Positions 7,901-14,285 of a stretch of DNA of 14,383 nt are shown piece after piece (position 1 is the stretch's first letter; each line of letters begins with the position of its first letter). Below the pieces are notes generated by a model. The model saw nothing but the letters and a program-made list of their open reading frames with translations, was not told where the DNA came from and did not search any database. The DNA lies in contig JAMQCK010000888.1 in assembly GCA_024196135.1 (NCBI GenBank), positions 1 through 14,383 of the forward strand. The letters run 5' to 3'. The translations under genes were made by a program, and so were the position numbers. This DNA is from Pleurotus ostreatus/Saccharomyces cerevisiae fusant (lineage: Eukaryota; Opisthokonta).

Positions 7901-10098
7901 TGCAACTCTCCCTTGACTTCAAATCCCGCTAACCCTTGAGGTTCGTCCTCTTCCTCCTCGGGCTCTGAGCGCGGTGGGTCATCCGGGTACGCAGGGCGTC
8001 GCGAGAGAGCGTCTGCCACCGCATGCGACTTACCGGGTACATGGCGCAATTTAAAATGGAAGAACAATATCTGTTCAATCCATCTATTTACAGTCGCATT
8101 GGGCGCACATCCGGGGTTGCTTAGCATCCCCTTTATGAATTTCGCGTCGGTTTCAACCACAAGTCGGCGACAACCTGCGATCCAATAGTAAGCACTTTGC
8201 AGCGCCTTCATCAGACCGAAGAGCTCGCGCTTGGGTTGGGAGTATTGTGCTTCGCGGTCCGACAGCAGCATAGACCCGAACCGACAGTAGTAAAATTCTT
8301 TCTCATTGTCAGGATTAACCTGTAGAATGAACCAGCCTACGGCAATGTACGAAGTATCGACGCCGAGGATGGTATCCCATTCTATCTCGTAGTTGACTGG
8401 CATCAGCGGTGGACTTTTCAGTAGCGCATCCTTAAGCAAGTCTTGCGCCGCTTCCTGAGGCGGTCCCCACACAAATGGTACTTCTTTTCTTGTTAATTTC
8501 ACAATGGGATCTGCGATCCTCGCATAGTCCTTTACGAACATGCGATACACGCCCGTTAGCCCTAGGAAACTGCGCGCATCGGAGAGTACCCGACAAGGAC
8601 CCCAGTTGCTAATCGCGTCTACACGACTGTCTTCCGGTCGCCTGCCCTCGTAAGTGCAGCGATGCCCGACAACGATCGTTTCCAGCGCGTATATTAGGGA
8701 CTTCAAGCCGGAGAAGGTCCCGCCCGAATATTCCATATGTCTGATCACTCGATTGGCGTTGAGTAGGTGCTCCCACACAAAGCGCCTTATGCCGGAGTTT
8801 TCAGGTATGACTTCGTATCCTCCCCCAGGTAGCTCGTACCGGGAAGGAGGCCCTCTGATTGGCACGTCGTCGATATACGGTATCGTTATGTCCGGAATCA
8901 GAGGTTGAAGTATGGTGGTTACATCGTCGTGGAAGATGGGCACGGCATTGGTCCATCCCATAGGGAGGGTCCTCAACCTATACGCGCCGAAGGGTGTTTG
9001 GAAGGTGGTTAGGTCGCGAGACGACTCGGCAAGCAGTCGCTCATCGTATCCCACGAATAAATCCAAAATCCCACCGCACGCTCTTCCTGCAAACCAGTTG
9101 GCCAAGCTGTCGGTCGCTGGTGGCAAGCCGGAGTGCGCGATCGTGACCGCGTTGAGCGGCTCGAGCGAGTGAACCAATCGCAAGCTCTTGCCGTCTTTCT
9201 TAACCACGCAGAACCATTTCGACCTATAAGAAGAATTCGATGGTTCGTACACGCCGGCTTTAATTTTCTTAAGAATGATCTCGCATATTTCTTTATACAA
9301 GCCAGGCGGAATGGGTATGTTCCGCTCGACCCACGGTTTGTGAGGAATTACCGGTATATCGACCGGTGGGAAGAAGTCTTCCCGGAAACTCCCTCTGTCT
9401 TCGTCGCACCAGGCGAACGCTTTCTCGTATACCATGTATAGCCAATGAATGAGCTTCATCTCCTCAGGCCACAACTGGCTATCAGCGTACAGTTTGTCAA
9501 CTATTGCTTTTCGCTCCTCCGTGTACCGCCCTGTCGGCTTAAAATCCGGTGGGTGCGTCGGTAAGGGAAGCATGTCTTTTTCAGGATCGCCTATGATTTT
9601 TCTTATGATGCGAAACTCTTGCGGCAGCGTTTGGTGGACCGGGCGCACCTTGAGCGCGACCGGTTTATATTTGCTTGCCATCACCGACACGTCGGGTAGG
9701 GCCGCTTTCGCTCGACTTGTCGCCTCGTCGTATTGAAAGAACGAGCTGGTTGATTGTCCCCTGCTCTCCTTCGTGTTGCTCTTAGTCGACGCGGTGGGGG
9801 CTGGCGTATTGCCTGCGGTCTCCCCCGCACCATTGTACTTCTGGCCGGAGAAATAGCTCTCCAAGATCTTCGCACCTTCCTCGTCGCTCAGGCTTCCCGA
9901 CGCGAGCGACGCCTGGAGGTAAGCCGACTGAAGGTTTGTCTTTGTAAATTGGGGAGAGTCTTCGGGGTACTGGACCCCCGTGACTCGGATGTTTCCTTTT
10001 TCGTCCATCTCGACTTGCAGCGCTGCTTCTCCTTGGTCCTCGAGATTGGGGATCAATTCGTAGAAGCCTCGGGAAACCCCACCGACTCGCGCAGATGC
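4990..10098 (-). CDS. pol: pol: reverse transcriptase, RNase H, integrase
   Basis: The frame is open from 10098; 1688 codons run from TTG 10056, the first ATG is at 10008, and entry is probably by -1 frameshift from pro. Numbering is from 10056. RT spans about 245-475, with KKDGKSLRLVHSLEPLN, D332 (motif A) and YIDD at 394-397; catalytic D332, D396 and D397 are present. RNase H spans about 560-690, with D567, E611, D637 and D682. A long acidic spacer follows. A first zinc-binding module has H893-x4-H898-x29-C928-x2-C931; a second, at H1183, H1188, C1218 and C1221, directly precedes the integrase core with D1248, D1307 and E1342 (34 residues between the last two). A GPY/F-like module (PRYFGPM) lies near 1489-1495. 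The tail is acidic, then basic. I see no chromodomain. Pol copies the element RNA into DNA and inserts it. The duplicated zinc module is unusual; in my recollection family relatives have one. Confidence 0.95.
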   Translation of the reverse strand, partial: ASARVGGVSRGFYELIPNLEDQGEAALQVEMDEKGNIRVTGVQYPEDSPQFTKTNLQSAYLQASLASGSLSDEEGAKILESYFSGQKYNGAGETAGNTPAPTASTKSNTKESRGQSTSSFFQYDEATSRAKAALPDVSVMASKYKPVALKVRPVHQTLPQEFRIIRKIIGDPEKDMLPLPTHPPDFKPTGRYTEERKAIVDKLYADSQLWPEEMKLIHWLYMVYEKAFAWCDEDRGSFREDFFPPVDIPVIPHKPWVERNIPIPPGLYKEICEIILKKIKAGVYEPSNSSYRSKWFCVVKKDGKSLRLVHSLEPLNAVTIAHSGLPPATDSLANWFAGRACGGILDLFVGYDERLLAESSRDLTTFQTPFGAYRLRTLPMGWTNAVPIFHDDVTTILQPLIPDITIPYIDDVPIRGPPSRYELPGGGYEVIPENSGIRRFVWEHLLNANRVIRHMEYSGGTFSGLKSLIYALETIVVGHRCTYEGRRPEDSRVDAISNWGPCRVLSDARSFLGLTGVYRMFVKDYARIADPIVKLTRKEVPFVWGPPQEAAQDLLKDALLKSPPLMPVNYEIEWDTILGVDTSYIAVGWFILQVNPDNEKEFYYCRFGSMLLSDREAQYSQPKRELFGLMKALQSAYYWIAGCRRLVVETDAKFIKGMLSNPGCAPNATVNRWIEQILFFHFKLRHVPGKSHAVADALSRRPAYPDDPPRSEPEEEEDEPQGLAGFEVKGELHDDTLPLEEFKDKIDTRGGYHYSEYDESGLKDTFPNERRVKDIFLEFKEDWLRPTIEQTTKGVFVFNQTLSRGRKKRERFPDPMENHNDEETLAQYQKLPRSEKNLDLDAKLWDLRDYFSWNPVDVSPRYWEELAVLATEFRMSSQGRIYRKMGNGGTALLIWPRDRWFLMTAAHEAGLHHGFQETYRLLSAKMWWPGMEGDVERFLDRCDMCAGRVEKPQSLPQQLFLTSGALYASKKSEKHSVVVTGVEHLESELREKYAVSPADIKGVTALIIADISEGVRPTKRVSFASSLVLQEQTIVPAKSELPAWAVEQPLSEGAARSVEDFKDELDSAALETAEYNLIRARQLEELGFDEDSEAYDMFIHTPVPFAVFEGVVVSPATPKYSKEHELLDADLHLWWDWVQRPDPSENKDAMEKAAPIADRLKAKYFASGGKIYRKNQEGIPQLFVPKDKRLEMLQQAHDSLGHRGVYATQHLLEVRFYWPGLAADVEWFVQTCGPCQRRLKTLARISPVVTFTPSLFQLIHVDTMHMSPPSRGFKYIIHARDSLSNWLEGRALRLENAVSVAKFVLEEIICRWGCPEEIVTDNASLMKAALRWIEKNYHIKHVRISAYNSQANGKVEQVHWDIRQSLAKACDGDLNKWYNHLHFVWWADRVTIRKRIGTSPYFLATGAHPILPFDIAEASWLVEYPDRVLTRAELIGYRARALAKHHSDVERVRSRIQKEKIERLRRYEKEYGNVIKLLDFKPGSLVLVRNTRIEKSHSDKLVPRYFGPMIVIRRSTGGSYVVAEMDGTVFQNKIGAFRVLPYRARMAVALPDNIHALIDLSPAELDELMSSHEPEESQPTISDPVDLADSDEGVLEDIDTHMRQDIRASSAVPGLEEAENAEGSVGHKADADQPRADAPPPDTEFEPDDGADFLGDASPEEPDREPTPEPEGGMRARGKREKRPTWKVRANGGMDQVLSKLK
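6394..6594 (-). repeat. Second (normal) integrase H2C2 zinc-binding module in pol
   Basis: Pol residues 1155-1221 begin GKIYRK and end QTCGPC, with H1183, H1188, C1218 and C1221. The integrase core starts about 25 residues later, the normal arrangement. This is the copy matching the usual family sequence AHD-LGH-GVYAT. Confidence 0.9.
7264..7464 (-). repeat. First (extra) integrase H2C2 zinc-binding module in pol
   Basis: Pol residues 865-931 begin GRIYRK and end RCDMC, with H893, H898, C928 and C931. They align without gaps to residues 1155-1221 at an offset of 290; by hand about 24 of 67 are identical, with all four zinc ligands and WPG, DVE and LL conserved. Similarity probably extends back to about residue 824. 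No integrase core follows this copy; a spacer of about 220 residues does. Confidence 0.85.
10053..10098 (-). other. pro/pol overlap, -1 frame relation
   Basis: The pro frame ends with TGA at 10055-10053, while the pol frame is open from 10098 onward, so both are open over about 46 nt. Going from pro to pol needs a -1 shift. The only slippery-looking sequence is GTG-GGG-TTT-CCC (pro frame), where the G run lets one tRNA re-pair but the next only poorly. Re-initiation at ATG 10008 is an alternative. Confidence 0.6.
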
Positions 10099-11330
10099 TC
10101 AGGTATGGTGCCTCGCGGATAGGTGTGCATCGTGACCTTATTCCCCGTGTTAGGACAGGTAATCGTCACTTCCTGGTTCCCGAATCTATCGTTGGTGACG
10201 ACCGACTCGCATAAGGTATCGAAGGGTCGCCCCAGTAAGATCCTAAATGCACCGGTGTCCGATATATGACATTGCAAGTATATGGTAATTCCCGAAAAAT
10301 CGAAAGGGATGTTGCGCGCTAAACCCAACGTCGAGTTGACCTCGTTGTTCGCACTCTGCATGCGGATCTTTACGGTCGGGTCGTAGGATGCTCCCTTATC
10401 TCGCGCGCAGTCCTTCGACATCGACACGATCTGCGAGCCGCTGTCTAGGATGCTTTCGTCCGCGCCGTTGCGGTTAACATTGGGCCAAACAGTCCGTAGA
10501 TTGCCTGAGTTCTCCCCCGTGAACACGACGTCCGCCTTGTCACGTTCAGTCAGGCTTTGGTAAACCTCGAACGCGGCGTCAATCTGCACGAAGGACCCCA
10601 CAGGTACCCTACCTACCGAGTTGGAGGGTAGTTCGACCGTAGTCGTGATGATCTCGTTCTGAAGGGCTTCCCAGTCGATAGGAGGTTCTGCGCCTTCGGG
10701 TTTCCGGCTCGACTCAGGCTCGGCCTTCCTCCCTAACGCTTGATTGACCTCCTTCGCTTGGTATGCCTCCCTTACCAACGCCTTATGGAAGAGATTGCCG
10801 AAGCTGTCGACAATCTCATTCTTGCGCGTGAGGGCTTTCTTTAGAAGGTCTTGCAGGCTCGGACTGACGCCTAACAATTCCTTTAGTGTAATGCCAGTGG
10901 TGGGGCATCGCATTTCTATCAACTTCCTCAAGACCCCCTCCGGATCAGTCCCGCGCTGTACTGGCGCTTGGGGCTTCGTGGGTAGCGCTGCTCGGCCTGA
11001 CTCTCTCCCAGCTGCTGGCGCCGCTGGTCCAGGTTTCACAGGCAGAGCGGCTGGTCTCTGGTCGTGTGGCACAAAGCGCGTATCGGGTACGCCTCTGTAG
11101 GGGTGCGCTGGCCCTTCCGGCGGGGAAGGGCCAGGCGGCGAGTTCGTGGTCTTTGCTGCGCCACCTTTCGATGGGCCGGCATACACCGCTCTGTCTTGGT
11201 TCGTATTTGTTTTCGTTGCTGGCTTCGAAGTGTTCTCATCGCGCCCCCAGCGTTTCGGTAGAGGTGGGGCGGGAATCCCTGAACTCTTTAAAAACCCGAG
11301 TGCGGCGCGTCTTGGCCAGAATGACCTTGA
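10053..11330 (-). CDS. pro: pro: retropepsin-type aspartic protease
   Basis: The frame is open from 11330, overlaps the end of gag and has no good start of its own; it is probably read by -1 frameshifting from gag. Counting from GTG 11186 there are 377 residues. Residues 1-90 are Pro/Ala-rich linker. The stretch from about 90 to 125 (PTTGITLKELLGVSPSLQD) matches a conserved segment I associate with this family. The protease spans about 230-345: ILDSGSQ with catalytic D248 in D-S-G, and ILLGRPFD near 316-323, the usual hydrophobic-Gly motif near the end of retropepsins. It would act as a dimer inside the particle, cutting the Gag-Pro-Pol precursor. In many Gypsy elements the protease shares a frame with RT; here it has a separate frame, giving a three-frame gag/pro/pol layout as in some retroviruses. 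Confidence 0.88.
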   Translation of the reverse strand, partial: SRSFWPRRAALGFLKSSGIPAPPLPKRWGRDENTSKPATKTNTNQDRAVYAGPSKGGAAKTTNSPPGPSPPEGPAHPYRGVPDTRFVPHDQRPAALPVKPGPAAPAAGRESGRAALPTKPQAPVQRGTDPEGVLRKLIEMRCPTTGITLKELLGVSPSLQDLLKKALTRKNEIVDSFGNLFHKALVREAYQAKEVNQALGRKAEPESSRKPEGAEPPIDWEALQNEIITTTVELPSNSVGRVPVGSFVQIDAAFEVYQSLTERDKADVVFTGENSGNLRTVWPNVNRNGADESILDSGSQIVSMSKDCARDKGASYDPTVKIRMQSANNEVNSTLGLARNIPFDFSGITIYLQCHISDTGAFRILLGRPFDTLCESVVTNDRFGNQEVTITCPNTGNKVTMHTYPRGTIPEHLRESVGFPEASTN

Positions 11331-12769
11331 CTATTGTCTGCGTCCGTCCAATTACCCGGCGGGGTGAACTGGGGGTAGTATGCTTCTCCGCGCTCGTTGA
11401 GGGCGTACGGAACGTTTCCCATGGCCCCGGAATCGAGGACGGGTTCCGGACCCTGGTTCTGTTGCATCCACAACGCTTGCTCGGCGGTCATGTCCGCGGG
11501 ATACATATATTGCGCAACCACGTACTGGTTGGCGGCCACCTTAATCTGCTGCCACTTTGCCTTCATGTGCGAGTCCATAGGACCCGACTTGCGCGGTATC
11601 AGTTCGCCCGATTTGGTGCGTACGTTCCCGGCGTTGTCTACGAGTAACTCGCCTGACTTCACCAGACTCTGGTAGTCCGCGCAGTTGTATAGCATGTGGC
11701 CAATTTCGCCGCACCAATTGCAGGTAAGCGGCGGGCGTTGGTATCCGCCCTTGTTCCCGAAGTTATTCTGCGGCTTGGGTGGGAAGGCCGAGCGATTTCC
11801 CCATCCGGAAGGTCCTACCGCCGACGATGGCCCCGCCTGCTGCAAAGCTAGCTGGTTCGTCAAGCGGAGTATGGTCTCTTGGATAGCGGTAAATATCTTC
11901 TCGTTCTTCTCCGAGCCTTGACTAAGCTCAGATTTTACTTCGGTCTGCAGGCTGCGTATAGCCGCCTTAGTCTCCTGCCCCTCCTTAGCGGTACTGGCAG
12001 TTAGGCGCTGTAAGTCTTCCTCCAGCTTCACGACGCGTGAGGTTGGTTCGCTTGGCGCGTACGACCTCGCCACTTCTCCGCTGGGGTACAACCCGTTAAG
12101 GCCTATAGCACTGGCTTGGAAGCCTCTGCGCCACAATTCCCTCATGCACGCGGTGATGTCCTCCCACTTATACCCGCCCTCTACAATCGACGTGTTCTTA
12201 GGACGTACGACGGGAGGTGCCGGCCCGACAGCTGGCGCGGCCGGTTGGTTGGGCGACTCGAGGTCGTGCGCGCTGCCAGTGAGCATCATGTCAAGGGTGT
12301 TGATCAACCCCGGCGAGCAAACTGACGCGATCCTTGAGCAGATATCGAAGTTCGTGACCGCGTGCGGTCCGTCCTTGAGCTGCAGGACGCTAGCCTCAAA
12401 TCGCCTTAGGAAATCATTTCCCCGCTCGCCGTCTTCTGCGGTGAGGCCACGGAAGTCAGCGCATATTTTGTGGAGTTCGGTCAAGGTGCCGGATTGGCTT
12501 CCTTGGATCTCGGGGTATCGCGCGAGTACAGCCTCGACGAATTGGTCCCACGTCTTGGTCGCGAACTTATTAGCCAGTTGCGTCCATAGTTCCCGGACGT
12601 GACGCTCAGGCGCGTGAAGCGCGACCTTGCTAATCTTGTCTGCGTCCGTCGTTTGCCCGTGCTCGTCAAAGTACGCCTTCATGTCGGCGAACCATATGAC
12701 GAGGTTGTGCTTGTCCTTCTCGTAGAAACGAGGAGCGGTGGAAGCGGTATGGTTATAGAATGGAGCCAT
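11288..12769 (-). CDS. gag: gag: capsid/nucleocapsid polyprotein
   Basis: The first ATG of any frame after the presumed transcription start is at 12769; it opens this frame for 493 residues (MAPFYNH...). Numbering from this start: a helical capsid-like region at about 10-160 (FYEKDKHNLVIWFADMKAYF, ELWTQLANKF, WDQFVEAVLARYP); a Pro-rich linker near 175-190; a probable coiled coil at about 245-310; and a CCHC knuckle CNWCGEIGHMLYNC (C-x2-C-x4-H-x4-C) near 350-363 that would bind element RNA. The frame also stays open upstream to 13315 without an ATG, so a longer form is possible. The C-terminal 38 residues precede the frameshift site. Gag would assemble the cytoplasmic virus-like particle in which reverse transcription takes place. 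Confidence 0.9.
   Translation of the reverse strand: MAPFYNHTASTAPRFYEKDKHNLVIWFADMKAYFDEHGQTTDADKISKVALHAPERHVRELWTQLANKFATKTWDQFVEAVLARYPEIQGSQSGTLTELHKICADFRGLTAEDGERGNDFLRRFEASVLQLKDGPHAVTNFDICSRIASVCSPGLINTLDMMLTGSAHDLESPNQPAAPAVGPAPPVVRPKNTSIVEGGYKWEDITACMRELWRRGFQASAIGLNGLYPSGEVARSYAPSEPTSRVVKLEEDLQRLTASTAKEGQETKAAIRSLQTEVKSELSQGSEKNEKIFTAIQETILRLTNQLALQQAGPSSAVGPSGWGNRSAFPPKPQNNFGNKGGYQRPPLTCNWCGEIGHMLYNCADYQSLVKSGELLVDNAGNVRTKSGELIPRKSGPMDSHMKAKWQQIKVAANQYVVAQYMYPADMTAEQALWMQQNQGPEPVLDSGAMGNVPYALNERGEAYYPQFTPPGNWTDADNSQGHSGQDAPHSGF
11291..11297 (-). promoter_or_regulatory. gag-pro -1 ribosomal frameshift site GGGTTTT
   Basis: In the gag frame the codons are TCG GGT TTT TAA, so the heptamer G GGT TTT has the X XXY YYZ form and lies directly before the gag stop. 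A -1 slip there continues into pro as TTA AAG AGT. A CGCCCC/GGGGCG stem (11266-11271 with 11242-11247) follows after 19 nt, farther than the usual 5-9 nt, so the stimulatory structure is uncertain. Confidence 0.75.
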
Positions 12770-13315
12770 AGTCGCTGTAGGTACGGAGGCTGGAATAGAC
12801 GGGACTGGTTCGTTGGGATCTGGTAACTGAGGAAATTCGGTGAATGGGAACGGGAGTTGTAACTCTATGGATGCTACCTGGGGCGCAGCGGATTCGGGAA
12901 TCAATTCAGATAGACTAGGAACTGGAGAGGTTGGCAGAGAAGGCGAACTAGAACTTGAAGCAGGAGTAAGAGGCGAAGCAAGAGAAGTAGGGCTAGCTGA
13001 ATCGAGTGTAAGACGAGAAAGTGAAACGGAAAGTTCTCTGACTGGAGCAGTTGGAGAAGGAGTAGGAGTATCTTCGGGGAAGGCACCGGGGAGGCGCTGA
13101 GGTGTAGTAGGTGGGGTGGAAGAACGTTTGTTCTTTGCTGACCGGAGGCCAAGATTTTTACGCTTGCTTTTTAGGCTGAGCGCTTGAGCCGCTAAACGAG
13201 CCTTTTCTCTTGCCTTGGCACGCGCTCGAGCAGTAGAATTACTGTCCCAACCGGATTCAAGAGCGGAGAGACTGGATTTAGGTCCAGGAGCCGTTTTGTA
13301 TAGTTCGAGAACGAC
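12770..13315 (-). CDS. ATG-less open extension of the gag frame
   Basis: The gag frame stays open for 182 codons upstream of ATG 12769, back to TAA at 13316-13318. The conceptual product looks protein-like: a basic part (ARARAKAREKARLAAQ, KSKRKN) and then a long Ser/Pro/Thr/Leu-rich part. It contains no ATG. In-frame near-cognate codons include CTG at 12937-12935, ACG at 13294-13292 and TTG at 12904-12902. It could be translated from a non-AUG start, be joined by splicing, or be pyrimidine-rich leader that stays open through composition. Confidence 0.45.
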
Positions 13316-13410
13316 TTATCGTCGCTTGTGAGACCGAGGAGTGGCTGTTAATTGGCCGACACTCGCTACACTGATTTGCACTCCACTACCGGTGGTACGC
13401 TTCTGATATC

Positions 13411-13428
13411 CCCTCGCGGTGGGCTCCA
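13411..13428 (-). promoter_or_regulatory. Candidate primer-binding site
   Basis: On the minus strand TGGAGCCCACCGCGAGGG begins two bases after the LTR end. PBSs normally start TGG, the complement of the tRNA 3' CCA, within a few bases of the LTR. The implied tRNA would end ...GGGCTCCA with U73, a base seen in tRNA-Cys, but I cannot match it to a specific tRNA. Confidence 0.55.
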
Positions 13429-13561
13429 GATGATGGGATCGGTACGTCTACTGAAAGTAGCGTGACGGCCTGAACCGACGATCTACTCAACACCACAAAC
13501 ACACAACCACGAATATCAAGTATAAGAGCAAGCTACTTCGCGATAGACGCAGCGAGTTCGT

Positions 13562-13567
13562 TTTATT
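13562..13567 (-). promoter_or_regulatory. Poly(A) signal AATAAA in the LTR
   Basis: The minus strand reads CAAATAAAAC, about 245 nt downstream of the predicted transcription start. That position would define the R region as roughly 13810 to 13540 and U5 as the remaining 110 nt or so. Confidence 0.55.
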
Positions 13568-13836
13568 TGTATTGCCAGGGGATACAGGCGTAGTTAGAGT
13601 CGATGTGCAAGGTTTCGCGACTTGGTCGCTTAGCCCTCAGTAGTAGCCGACGTATCAGGCTGTTCGCAGGAGTTACCCCGAGTGTTCACACACGATTTAG
13701 AGTCTTATAAAGAACTTTGTAACGCGGTTTGTATGTATTTCTGACGTTCGGTAAAACGCTTGGTATCGCAGGAGTCTGCTGATATAGGGCTTCTCGCTAG
13801 CGCGGAAAAAGTCCCCGAATGTAGTGTACGCTCTGA

Positions 13837-13844
13837 CTTATATA
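13837..13844 (-). promoter_or_regulatory. LTR promoter TATA box
   Basis: The minus strand reads GTATATAAGTCAG. A start about 30 nt downstream (near 13810) agrees with the ATG-free stretch, which covers the whole region from there to gag. U3 would then be about 940 nt and R plus U5 about 380 nt. Confidence 0.65.
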
Positions 13845-14285
13845 CTGCTGGCCGTGCGGTCCACCGGCACCTGGATAACCGCCTCATTCCCAATTTCCTT
13901 CGGATATTCCCCGCGGCACAAGAACCTCGTTCCACGATGCCGTCCCCTTCGAGCCTAGCCTGACCGAATGGACTCCGTCGGGTAATCCACGGGCGGGAAG
14001 GTTGCACGTTCCCCGTTGAGCCCGGATGCGATCGTCGTATATTTGGCGATTTCCTGAGACATTGTTCTTTTATCCGCCTTGGCGGTCGCGCGGCGCTGAG
14101 GCTCTTCCGAGTACCCGCACCCGCTTCCTGTCGGCCTGAGGTGTTGATTCGCATGTCTGTGTCGCCCTCGGCGAGTCGGCTGCAGTAGAACAGCGCGGAC
14201 ATGCGCGGGCGGCGGGATGTTCGGCAATACCCGACCGCGTCACGGTTCGAGTTCGCGCGGTCACATGACACACGCGCGTCACAGC

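Larger units (their letters stand above)
12770..13430 (-). other. 5' leader of the element RNA without any ATG
   Basis: From the PBS-like end to the gag ATG there is no ATG in any minus-strand frame, and the gap continues into the LTR as far as 13884. The segment at about 12900-13080 is strongly pyrimidine-rich on the minus strand. Packaging and dimerisation signals would be expected here, but I cannot identify them. Confidence 0.8.

Noticed and set aside
11396..11440. VLDSGAMG near the C-terminus of Gag, resembling an aspartic protease active site
   Set aside because: Only the short D-S-G-A string matches. There is no flap or ILLGR-like motif after it before gag ends, and a complete retropepsin is present in pro. 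Probably chance.
9990..13000. Chance that the three-frame gag/pro/pol layout reflects a decayed element
   Set aside because: Both junctions have the same -1 direction, each frame is open over its whole domain set, and the gag-pro junction has a canonical slippery site. Random decay would not give this.
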